From positions 12,772,001 through 12,836,000 of the forward strand of contig NC_056046.1 in assembly GCF_004379255.2 (NCBI RefSeq): a stretch of 64,000 bases of DNA. The letters run 5' to 3'. Shown here piece after piece: positions 22,977 to 32,850 of this stretch. This DNA is from Salvia splendens (lineage: Eukaryota > Streptophyta > Magnoliopsida > Lamiales > Lamiaceae). The notes below the pieces were generated by a model. It ran no database searches, had not been told where the DNA came from, and worked only from the letters and a program-made list of their open reading frames with translations. The position numbers and the translations under genes are program-made. Positions within the stretch are counted from its first letter, which is position 1. Every line of letters begins with the position of its first letter.

Positions 22977-25900
22977 ATGAGGGTGTTGAAGGTGGCGACG
23001 TGCAGCTTAAACCAATGGGCAATGGATTTCGACAACAACATGACCAACATTAAGGAGTCCCTGCGCCGAGCCAAAGCCGCCGGCGCTGCGATCCGTCTGG
23101 GCCCGGAGCTTGAGATCACCGGCTACGGCTGCGAGGACCATTTCATGGAGCCAGACACCATCACCCACGCGTGCGTACTCATTCAATAACTCATCTATCT
23201 TGAAATTACATCACTAAAAATAATTTAAAATGTGCGTTTTTATCATATTTTGTTTATTTATCTTCGCTTAGCTGCCAATACACTTGTGTAGGTGGGAATG
23301 CTTGAAGGAACTGGTGACGGGCGATTGGACAGAAGGGATGCTATGCAGTTTCGGGATGCCGGTGAGCAGAGGGCCGGAGCTCTACAACTGCCAGGTGCTC
23401 TGCCTCAACAGGAAGATTCTCATGGTGCGCCCCAAGATGTGGCTGGCTAACGGCGGCGGCAGCAGCGAGCTCCGGTGGTTCACGGCCTGGAAGCAGGCGG
23501 AACCCCGGCTCGATGATCTCCTGCTGCCGCCTGATGTAGCTCAAGCCATCTCTCAGCCCACCGCGCCTTTTGGATATGGATTCATTCAGTTTCTTGACAC
23601 GTGCGTTAGTCCCCCCTCTATCACACAATTGCTCGACTTGTTCATTTCATTGTAATTTCTGGTAAATATTAATTTTCAAAATCTTATAAAAGTTGTCCCT
23701 ATATTCATATTGACCTGACCTTAGTCACTATGCACCAGGACTTGGGCTGGACTAGACTGATGCATGATGCATTTTAGAATAATACTCCATATTTTACTAT
23801 ATAATAATGATTGTATATGTAAATTGTTTTTCAGTCAATTTGACAATTGTGTTGGTTCTTAGAGCTGTAGCTGCTGAAATCTGCATGGAATTATTTTGTC
23901 CTGTGCAAGTTCACCCTGAATTGGCTTTGAATGGAGTAGAAGTTTTCATGAATGCAAGTGGAAGCATTCATCTAGTGCAGAAGATGGAGCGTCGTCTTCG
24001 AACTATAACCACCGCCATGTCTGCTCGTGGAGGAGTTTACATGTACAGCAATCACATAGGATGCGACGGTGCTCGCCTTTACTATGGTATTGCTACCTAA
24101 TATTTATGTAAACCACAACTAGTACTCGTAATTATAAATTCTCTGATTTTGGATTGCAGATGGATGCTCATGTATAGTTGCAAATGGAGATGTGGTTGCC
24201 CATGGCCAACAGTTTTCACTTAAAGATGTGGATATGGTTATTGCTCAAGTAGATCTAGACAAGGTATGAAATTCAATTTCATTCTTCCAAAACATTTTGT
24301 AATTGTAAATCATTATATACTGACTGATTATAATATGATCAGGTGGTGAATTTGAGACGCTCTCCCAGTAGCTACAAGGAACAAGCCAGTTGCAAAAACA
24401 AAGTTCCATCAATTTTTGTACCTCACAAGCTTTGCCACTCTTTCAAGCTCCAAAACTCAATTTCAACTCCAATAAAGGTAATATTATCCCAATTAATTAT
24501 AGATTTGAATATGCATTATTGAGTTTGTAAAGTATAAAAAATATAGGTCGAGTATCCTTGCCGTGAAGAGGAAATAGCAATGGGAGCAGCCTGCTGGTTG
24601 TGGAATTATCTTAGGAGAAGTGGTGCTTCAGGTTTTCTGCTTCCACTCTCTGCTGAAGTTGAAACTTGCTCTGTTGCTGCTATTGTTGCTTGCATGTGCC
24701 AACTTGTTGTCAAAGGTTAATTCAATCACCTGTTTATTATACTTATATCTTAAACAAATATTCTTTCAATTATTAAAGTTTTTCTTTTATGCAGAAATTG
24801 AAAATGGAGATGAACAAGTGAAAGCTGATGCAGTGAGAATTGGCCACTACAGTGATGGGCAGTTTCCAACGAATGCTAAACAATTTACTAAACGCATATT
24901 CTTCACGGTTTTCATGGGAACCGATACTAGGTGAGACCGATAGAACCATGGCGCTATACTATTGCTTTGTCTACCGGTTCAGTTTTTAAAACATTGGTTT
25001 GATGTGATAGTAACGAAGCCTCAAGTTCAAGCAAGCAACACTCGAGGGTGGTTGCAGAGGAAATCGGGGCATGGCATCTCGACGTTGCAATAGATGGAGT
25101 GGTATCTGCCCTGCTCTCCTTGTTTCAAACTCTCATCATCCCTAAAAAGGTACATCACCTCATGGCTTTTTTCTCCAAACTAGATTAACTGTTTCTTATA
25201 TTCGTAGCTTCAGTCATGTATTATATGGTGACGCTTGACAAAACGCAAAAGTAGATATATAATATAACTAATAACAGTTGTTGAGTATTAGAGGCAGGAA
25301 AATGGGAGCACAGATATTATTGACAAGTCAGCAATAGCGAAAATTAGGAGTCGAACAAGAATGGTCGTGGCGTTCACGTTAGCCTCACTATTGCCATGGA
25401 TCCACCACAAATCCGGCTTTTATCTGGTGTTGAGTAGCACTACTGCCGATCAAGGATTATCTGGTAATCTAACCAAGGTCTGATAATTAATTCTCTTGCC
25501 GTTTACATTTCTACTATGGTCTAATAATACTACTAGTACTAAATTTTTTATTTTACTAATAATGATTATGGGATAAATAGTATGGTTGCAGCTCTGGTGA
25601 CATAAATCCAATTGGAAGCATCAATATGAAAGATCTTAGATCATTCTTGAAATGGGCTGCAGTCAATCTGGGTTATTCATCCTTAGCACAAACTGATCAA
25701 ACTAACACTCTTGAATCTTTGGTATATGCTCTTGAAATTAAGATCAACTTATTTCACTCATCATTTTCATAATTTTACTTTATCTCGATGGATCCACATT
25801 AGGAGAGGGGAATGACAGAGGAAGAACTCTCAACATATGGAAGATTGAGAAAGATTTTTCATTGTGGACCAGTATCCATGTTTGAGGTATAGAATGGAGT

Positions 25901-26440
25901 TCACTATTTTTCATTTTAATAGTAGTAAATGAATTGTGTTGTGACAGAATCTGTGCGAGAAATGGGGCGCAAATATGAGTCCAACACAAATAGCTCACAA
26001 ACTGAAACATTTCTTCAAGAGCTATTCGATAAATCGACATAAGATGACCATTCTAACGCCTTCGTATATAATGGAGGTATACAAATTTTGATAAATATTC
26101 TTGAAATTTAGCATATCAATTTATAAATATATTGCATAGTTATTATCCTTTATATTTGACATGATTTTATTAAAATCGGGTTCCAATCAATTTTTATCAA
26201 ATTGATTTTGATTATCCCTAGATTATTTTCCTATGTTGATTTAGCTAATGAAGAAGATCAAGAAATAAGATTTAATTTATGCAGAGTCAGTCATGTGAGG
26301 ACAATAGAATTGATCAACGGCAAATCCTTTACAATCCAGAGTGGGCATATCAATTCAGGAAGATAGACCAACTTGTACAACAACTTGATGCTGAAGAAGA
26401 AGAAGAAGCTCTTCCAAATCCACAAATCAAAAATTCATGA
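22977..26440 (+). CDS. Diverged NAD synthetase tandem copy; glutaminase site kept, synthetase site altered
   Basis: Thirteen exons match the first copy in order and phase: 22977-23170, 23292-23600, 23863-24086, 24160-24263, 24343-24477, 24547-24715, 24795-24930, 25011-25149, 25292-25477, 25581-25721, 25803-25886, 25948-26076 and 26285-26440. They give 701 aa with no stop and intact GT-AG borders. The glutaminase Glu44, Lys113 context and Cys175 are kept, although the residue after Cys is Met instead of Glu. The ATP-binding PP-loop SGGADSS has become SAEVETC (357-363). [19 protein letters not shown] has become [19 protein letters not shown], and [10 protein letters not shown] has become [11 protein letters not shown]. 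Established knowledge says SGGxDS binds ATP pyrophosphate, so NAD+ synthesis is unlikely. An intact long frame suggests selection or recent loss. It could act as an amidase, as a regulator of the octamer, or be an early pseudogene. Confidence 0.88.
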
Positions 26441-26820
26441 TTGTATATCTTATTATTCTAATGAAATTGTAGTTTTACTTTTTCATGAGTGATTGTATTT
26501 TACTCTGCTAATAGGATTTCTCCAATTTTACTAGTATTTCAAATAGATATGAGTATAAATCAAATAAAATTATTAATTACCCTAGTTATACTAAAATTCT
26601 AATTAAGGATTCTTTGGAGTTTTCTTCTTTCTTTTCCTCAAGAATTTCCTTTCAAACAAGTTATGACATGAACGTTACAGCAATAATATTTAAACAATGT
26701 AGCATTATTATTTAGGAAACAACATCAAAATTATTTCTGCAACCGAATTCTATCATTTTGGATAGATTCCATTTGTTGATATCAGGACCCCACTCTAAGC
26801 AACACCATGTTCTGGTAAAA

Positions 26821-27194
26821 GCATTAGCAATGGAGGGCCTTCCCCATCGGCCCTCTCAGCCCCACCCCTCTCCCCCAAATGGCCGATATATCGGCACAAC
26901 GGATGGCCGATCGAAGGCCCTCTCATTTTTTATTTTTTTCAATTTTTCTTATTTTCTATATATATATATTCATTTCCATTGTTTTTTTCGAATTTTTTTT
27001 CCATCTCGTTGTACTCTATTTTCTAATCTTGCAATACAACGACGATTTGCATATTAATATTTTTTTGCATTTAAATTTATTTAATTTGTTAACATATTAA
27101 AAATTACAAGTGCTACAAATTTAAAATAAAATAAATGATGATGTGGAAATGAATTGGAAATAGGAGGCCTATGGGAGGGCCCTTCCATTGCTAA
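26821..27194. mobile_element. Small MITE with ATTAGCAATGG termini
   Basis: The ends are inverted repeats: CATTAGCAATGGAGGGCC at the left and its near complement at 27177-27193. The interior is AT-rich with no coding capacity. A TAA on each side may be the target duplication if two or three terminal bases have diverged, which would make it Harbinger/Tourist-like. Family assignment is uncertain. Sequences 26441-26820 and 27195-27534 on either side show nothing recognisable. Confidence 0.6.
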
Positions 27195-27534
27195 TGTTAT
27201 AATGGGATATACTAATGGTGTACTATTCAGCAGCAGAAATGAAACAGTTAGAATACAGAATAATTTTGCAGTTGCTTTCATTTATATGTAATTTAAGTTT
27301 ATCGATCAATTATGCTGGAATATAATAATTCGGAGTATAACTTAAGGATTGCCCAAACCAAAATACATAATCATTAATTATAGTCACCAAATTCAATTAT
27401 TAAATATGTTATGATTTGAGTATTAACTGAATCAGTTGATAGTACCAGCTGGTATTATGTCACTTATCTAATCTTTAAATTAGAGAAGTCCATGCTGAGA
27501 TATTTGTAATCCAACTTTAAGTTTAAGTACTAAT

Positions 27535-28409
27535 TTATAAAATTACTAATACGAATAATAAAGGATTTGTGGTAAAGAGAAGGTCTAGATGAAGGATTAG
27601 GGTTGGAGTAGGAGCTATGAAGGCTCCCCTTTTGGAGACTATGGAAGGGTGAATATTATGAATTAAGTTATGAGGTATATATAGACTTGAAAAGGATTTA
27701 AATTTGTTAAAAAGTTTCCTCCAAGCAATAGTAAAGATGGAATTTTCGTGCCCCATAGTAGAAGGAAAAGATTTGGCTTCACAAGGTAATGTCTTCTTTC
27801 CTTCTTTAAATTTCCGTCTAAACTGCATTTGACAGCTTTGTGCGATCTTCGTAAAATGGCCATAGCTTTCTCTACAAAACTCCGATTGAGATGATCTTGA
27901 TACCAACACGAAGCTCTTTCGAAGATGAAGAGAATGACATATAGAACGCCCTGATCAAACTTCAGAATCTTCGAAAAAATGAGTTTGAACACAGGTTGTC
28001 GTGCATTGCTTTTTTGTGGCGGACCGCTGCACCTTGGCCAGCGGTCGCCATGCATTGATCCGAAGTTTCTGTCTCTTAGGTGGCGGTCGCCACGCATTGC
28101 CCAGCGGTGGCTGGGCGTGTCTTCATTCCATGCACAAATTTCCCGTAACAGACCGCTACAGATATGGCGGCCGCTGAGCGGCGCTGGTCGCCGGTAGTGT
28201 TGCAGCGGTCGCTGATCGCTCTTAGAAACTCCAGATTTCTTACTTCGCGTTTTGACTCCTTTTTTAAGCTCAAATATGCACATTTCTCACAAAATATGTC
28301 AAAATACCAAAATGTATAAAATATACAAATAATGGACATGTAATGCAACTTTGACGTTCAAAACGGACCAAATAATGGCCTTAAAACCGTGCAAATTCCG
28401 AGCGTATCA
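27535..28409 (-). mobile_element. LTR retrotransposon fragment, minus orientation
   Basis: On the minus strand this begins TGATACGCTCGG, the usual TG start of a plant Ty3 LTR of the TGATACG type. It continues through a GC-rich stretch (27990-28210) to a TATATATACC promoter-like site at about 27680. Frames of 124 and 206 codons here look fortuitous. No primer site, gag or second LTR is present, so it is a truncated or solo LTR. Its left limit is not defined. Confidence 0.5.
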
Positions 28410-28568
28410 ACTAGCATAATCTTGCACAACATGATTGTCGCCGACGAAGGACCTGAGGCGGGAAATTGGTTCGACCCTGAAACCCCGGGAAGCTCTACCG
28501 CAAGTAGTCCGCCTCGCAGTGGAGTGCATCTGTCTTTGCAAGAGCGGCTGTGTTCGGGCAACCATTAG
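28410..28568 (+). pseudogene. C-terminal fragment of a Harbinger (HARBI1-like) transposase
   Basis: The translated frame contains SIILHNMIVADEGPEAGNW followed by about 35 more residues and a stop. ILHNMIVxDE is the conserved C-terminal motif of plant PIF/Harbinger transposases; the intact-like copy at 61.2-62.5 kb has CIIMHNMIVENE. Everything upstream, including the catalytic D, D and E, is missing. The fragment starts exactly where the minus-strand LTR fragment begins, so an insertion or deletion cut the transposase gene here. Confidence 0.75.
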
Positions 28569-29073
28569 ACAATCACCGCATCACTTTCCATGATTATGCG
28601 GATTTCAATAAATTTTAATATTCGGATTTCAATTATGTATTTTTCGTATTTTCGGATGTTGTAATTTTCGGTAGACGCACATGATCGTCACTAGAGAACT
28701 CCTTCTTCTGCTTCTTTGCCTCCATTTTTTTTATGATTTGAGTTTTGAGATTTTGAATTTAGAGAGAGTGAGAGGAAGATACAATGTAGAGTTTCATTTT
28801 AAGATTTTAGTTACGTGTTTTTTATTTTTTAGGATTTTAAATTGTAATTTTCTTTTATTTAATAAAGTGTGTTTTTATTAATTGAATTTGTTGGAAATAA
28901 AAAATAAAAAATGAAATTGAATGAATAGTTAAGGGATGAGATGGTTAAGAGATGGATGAATGCATGTGTTGCCTCTTAGTTAAGAGGTGGGGTAAAAAGT
29001 GCAGTGAGACCCATGAATATTGAATGGATAGGACGGTTAAGAGACGGTATTGAGACACGGATGCGGATGGCCT
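28569..29073 (+). mobile_element. Right-hand tail of a Harbinger-like element
   Basis: Sequence downstream of the transposase fragment is AT-rich and ends in repeated GTTAAGAGATGG / GTTAAGAGACGG units. It then reads ACGGATGCGGATGGCC near 29057-29072, which resembles a terminal inverted repeat whose partner is not present. It probably belongs with the transposase fragment at 28410, though part may be foreign after about 28672. Confidence 0.4.
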
Positions 29074-29107
29074 TATCCACAAACGAAATATTCATCCTTT
29101 CTTATTT

Positions 29108-29313
29108 CTTACTTCATATGTCCTATAAAAAATGTCATACTTCCCTTTTTAGTTTGTCTCACTAAAGATGTCACATTTTCATTTATGAAAAAAATTCTTT
29201 CTCACATTAATATAAATATTATATTTTATCTCTATACTTTAAAACTCAAAACAAAACATCCTAAATTTTTGTGTCATCCCACAAGGGTGAAATCTTTTCT
29301 GGCACGGAGGGAG
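29108..29313. mobile_element. Partial Stowaway-like element
   Basis: CACGGAGGGAG followed by TA at 29303-29315 is the typical right end of a Tc1/mariner-related Stowaway MITE. The left CTCCCTCCGT end is not found, although similar AT-rich body sequence precedes it. It is probably left-truncated. The following 29314-30098 is AT-rich and shows no recognisable feature. Confidence 0.5.
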
Positions 29314-30101
29314 TACTATTTTTTAATAATGATATTTTTTTCCATTGAAATGAGAATAAAGAATACGAAGTGAAAGTTTTTTTTTTTTGGTAGAAAAAGA
29401 AAAAGGAAAAGATGAATTTAAAGAGTGACAGTTTCTTTCTCCTTTTTTTTATATATAATTAGATATTTTCTCTGTCACAGTCACAAACATTCTGTTTTCC
29501 TGCCTCACTCGATGTTTTTAAATATAAAAAATGTTATTATTTTTTTATATTTTATTTTCTATATTTTAACGGACTAATTATATAAAATTATGTACCATAA
29601 AAAAATATTTCACATACCGAAGATATATTAAATTTACAATCAAAAGTAAAATAAATAGGTGGCGAGAATGAGTAATGGCTTATGGGCCAGCTATGAAAAA
29701 AAAAACAATCTCAAAAGTCAAAATTTGCTACTAGGAGTATAATTTATGTTTTTTTTTCCTGTCACGTTACCATTTTTAGTTTTAACCACCATCCCTGCAA
29801 TAAGACATCTCATCATCATCATCATCAACCATAACTTATTTTAATATTTTTCATCTTTAGTTCTTTTAATTTTCAATTTAGAAAATAAAATATATATATT
29901 AAAATGTCAATATAATTTTAAAAATACAACACTGATAATATTTTTATTTGATTAAATTTTTTTATATTTTTATTTAATTAAAATTCTTACATGAAATAGA
30001 AGAAGAAATGAAGGCATTTAGCAGACAAAATAATGTATATTAAAATTTATAAAAATAAAATAAAAACTGAATTCAGCCGCGGCTGAAATGGCAGCAATTA
30101 A

Positions 30102-30463
30102 GAGTGTCCATAGTGGTGCCGCCACGGCGGGGGTGGCGGAGGGGGCTGAGCCGCAAACGCGGCGTGGAAGGGGCGGTGGGGGCGGTTTACCGGCGACCGG
30201 TGCCGGCAGTGTAAATTTTTTTATTTTTTATTTTTTATTTTTTCTGAGTTTATTTCTATAAAATATATATTCTCAACTCATTTTTTTCACTCCATTCCCT
30301 TCTATTTATTTTTGTCCAATTAATTTTGTTCTAAGCCAATTAAAATATACCAACAATTGATAAAATAATATGATTTGTAACTATAGAAGTGTTTTTGTGG
30401 TTGTAGATAAGTTTTTGTGGCAGTGACGTGGCTATTGACTATTGTCCACCACTATAAACACTC
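30102..30463. mobile_element. Harbinger-type MITE, 362 bp
   Basis: The termini GAGTGTCCATAGTGGTG and the complement of CACCACTATAAACACTC form 17-bp inverted repeats with two mismatches. A TAA duplication flanks the element at 30099-30101 and 30464-30466. The left part is GC-rich (GCCGCCACGGCGGGGG) and the rest AT-rich. The right TAA is also the left target duplication of the next element, so the two are joined end to end. Confidence 0.85.
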
Positions 30464-30676
30464 TAAGAGCATCTCCAGTGTCGGACATCCGGTCGGACGT
30501 CGCGACGGGCGACCCGGACGTCCGCCATTGTGGCGTTTGGGGTCCGATACGGACGTCCCGTGAGGACGTCGGGTGTCCTCGGACGTCCCTGCGACGGGCG
30601 GGCGGACGTCCGCCACTGTGGCAAGGGTCGGACGTCCCGCTCGGACGTCCGAAATTTTTTTATTTTTTTTAAACCC

Positions 30677-30684
30677 TATATATA
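30677..30684 (+). promoter_or_regulatory. TATA box of Harbinger ORF1 copy A
   Basis: TATATATA lies 87 bp before the ORF1 start at 30771. The same CTATATATAC-GGCTCGT context occurs in copy B (49982-49989) and, on the minus strand, in the transposase element (62581-62588). The promoter is thus shared between elements encoding different proteins. Confidence 0.7.
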
Positions 30685-30770
30685 CAGCTCGTTGAACTTC
30701 ATTTCATTTGCACCACTTGTTGTTAACAAGTTTCTCTCTTCTTTTACTACAAATTTCATTTCTACTTTTA

Positions 30771-32246
30771 ATGGAGAACGATAGGAACTCCCCGGCCACG
30801 AGCGAGTCGCAGACTCCGGCGTTTCCCATCGACCTGGAGGGAAACGCCAGCGGAAATGCGACAACAGTACCGGGAATGGGACAGATGGGTGGGATGATGT
30901 CCCCTTATATGTACAATTGGATGGGACAGATGGGCGGTATGGGTGGTATGATGCCCAGGGCAGCCGGGATGGGGGGCATGACCCCAAATATGATGATGCC
31001 GGGGATGGGGATGGGGGGCATGACCCCAAATATGATGGGACAGATGGGTGGGATGATGCCGGGGATGATGGCGGGGATGATGCCGGGGATGATGCATGTG
31101 GGAGGGGGTGGCAGGGGCCCTGAACCACTAGCGGACGATGTCTATCGGCCGGTTGTGGATATGCAGTCTACTGATACCCCTTCCACTTATGTTCCGGATA
31201 CTCAGTTCACCGGCATAGACACTTTCTCTTTTGAGGAGTTGGGGATATCTCCAGTCAGGCAGACGCCCGATGATATGAGCGGGGGCAGGGGGAAGGGACG
31301 TGGCAAGGGCAAGGGGAAAGCCCCAGGGTCTTCCTCACGAACGGTGGCAGAGGAGGAGGATGAGGAGACGGGAAAGAGGACGATCTGGAGCCAGTGGGAA
31401 AACGTCGCGCTTGCGAAGGCTTGGATTGCAATTGTCGAGGATCCCTATGTCGGTGCCAACCAGCATATTGACAGACTATGGCGTCGGATCGCTGAAGCCT
31501 ACCACACACACAAATCGGCTAGTGCGAAGCGTCGCCTTCCCGAACAGTGCCGGAAACAGTGGGAGCGGTTGAGGCCTAAGCTTAGTCGATTTGCTGGCCT
31601 CTACCAAAACAACCTCCGCCAGGCAAGCAGCGGTATGTCCGAGGAGGATGTCCGGAACCGTGCCTTTTCTCAGTACCCTGACAGAGCCTTGAAATTCAAA
31701 CAATTCGACCAGTGGGAGGCCTTTCTCGTGGTGAAGGATTCCCCAAAGTTTTGTGGGGGAGTCGAATCGGGCTGGGCGAAGCGGACGAAGATCAACGCTT
31801 CCGGTGAATACAGCAGCAGTGCTGGTTCGCACGAGCTCCCGGAAGCCGATGAAGTGTCCCCGCTACCGCAATCAGACTCTCGCCGTCGTCGTCGCCCGGT
31901 TGGGCAAAAGGCTGCGCAACGGAGGGCTAGGGGAACCAGCAGCGGTAGCGGGTCGTTCGAGGTTGAATCGGAGGCCCCTGCTCCCCAAGAAGATATCGAC
32001 CGCCTCGCCCGCGCGCAGTTAACGACAAGCTTGGTCCGGACCATGCATAGGTGGCATAGCACGACCGATCCGCTGTACAAGAGGATGCTGAAGGATGTCA
32101 TCGATGGATGTCGGCGCGATTTGGGGATGCCCCCCATTGGAGATGATGGCGCCGAGCTTAGCGGAGGGGACGACGGGGGCGGCACGGGCGACGGTGACGG
32201 CACGGGTGACGGGGGCGGCACGGGCGACGAGGACAGCGCGGAGTGA
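30771..32246 (+). CDS. Harbinger ORF1 protein, Myb/SANT-like (copy A)
   Basis: I start at the ATG of MENDRNSPATSESQ (491 aa), because the frame upstream of it lies in the leader and copy B also starts here. Residues ~35-120 are a low-complexity Met/Gly region with repeated GGM and MTPNMM units. A Gly/Lys tract (GRGKGRGKGKGK) near 185 is a likely nuclear signal or nucleic-acid contact. Residues ~215-335 resemble the Myb/SANT-like part of plant Harbinger ORF1 and GST T3-like proteins (WENVALAKAWIAIVEDPYVG, CRKQWERLRPKL). The C-terminus is a Gly/Asp-rich acidic tail. In known Harbinger systems ORF1 binds the element ends and brings the transposase into the nucleus. The frame is intact and single-exon. 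Confidence 0.85.
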   Translation: MENDRNSPATSESQTPAFPIDLEGNASGNATTVPGMGQMGGMMSPYMYNWMGQMGGMGGMMPRAAGMGGMTPNMMMPGMGMGGMTPNMMGQMGGMMPGMMAGMMPGMMHVGGGGRGPEPLADDVYRPVVDMQSTDTPSTYVPDTQFTGIDTFSFEELGISPVRQTPDDMSGGRGKGRGKGKGKAPGSSSRTVAEEEDEETGKRTIWSQWENVALAKAWIAIVEDPYVGANQHIDRLWRRIAEAYHTHKSASAKRRLPEQCRKQWERLRPKLSRFAGLYQNNLRQASSGMSEEDVRNRAFSQYPDRALKFKQFDQWEAFLVVKDSPKFCGGVESGWAKRTKINASGEYSSSAGSHELPEADEVSPLPQSDSRRRRRPVGQKAAQRRARGTSSGSGSFEVESEAPAPQEDIDRLARAQLTTSLVRTMHRWHSTTDPLYKRMLKDVIDGCRRDLGMPPIGDDGAELSGGDDGGGTGDGDGTGDGGGTGDEDSAE

Positions 32247-32850
32247 GCCGGGCCCATTGGATTATGTATTTTTCTTTTTTTGAATGACTATGTATTTTGC
32301 TTTTTTTTCTAACTATGTTTTTTTATGTTTTATGAATATGTATTTTTGCCCGTATTTTGCTTTCCCGTATTCCGTGTCAAAATTATATTTCCGTTTTTAC
32401 GTAATTAAATTATTGTGATTTTTTTTATTGCGGGATGTCCTAGTGGGAAGGGCGGACATAGGAGGGGATGTCCTAGTGACGTGGCAGTGGGATGGGAAGT
32501 CCTAGTGACGTGGCAGGAGGTGTTTTTGGGATGTCCTAGTGGATGTCCTAGTGGGATGTCCGCCCACTGGAGATGCTCTAAGGCCGGAAAAGTATTAGTA
32601 TGAGGGTATATTGACTATAACACTGGTGAAAACTTATTTTATTAAATGTCACATCCATCTTATTTAGATTAAATCTATAATTAAAAATATTTACCATTTA
32701 ATAACGATTAATTGAAATAAACCCTTAAAAAGTTACTTAAATTGTAGTATTTCAATGAACAATGTTAAAATTGATTACTACAAGCACAAAATTTTTATTC
32801 AATACTGCTTGATTGCAACTGAGCGCAGGTCTTCCGTCATATTATTATTA

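Larger units (their letters stand above)
30467..32578 (+). mobile_element. Harbinger element carrying only ORF1 (copy A)
   Basis: This 2,112-bp element has TIRs GAGCATCTCCAGTG and its complement, with TAA duplications at 30464-30466 and 32579-32581. From the left it contains a subterminal block with eight GGACGTC motifs, a TATA box at 30677-30684, a leader, one ORF1 gene, and a 3' tail with five GTCCTAGTG motifs. There is no transposase frame. Its first ~300 bp and last ~200 bp correspond to those of the elements at 49786-51845 and 60857-62784, so all three belong to one family and should be mobilised by the same proteins. Confidence 0.9.

Noticed and set aside
27663..28283. 206-codon minus-strand frame
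   Set aside because: Lies inside the LTR fragment, composition follows GC-rich LTR repeats, and no protein family is recognisable.
30442..30784. Overlapping frames in the Harbinger promoter end
   Set aside because: They arise from repeated GGACGTC motifs and stop before or out of frame with ORF1.
30676..31128. Long minus-strand frames opposite the Met/Gly region (His/Pro/Ser rich)
   Set aside because: Antisense shadows of the repetitive ORF1 codons in both copies.
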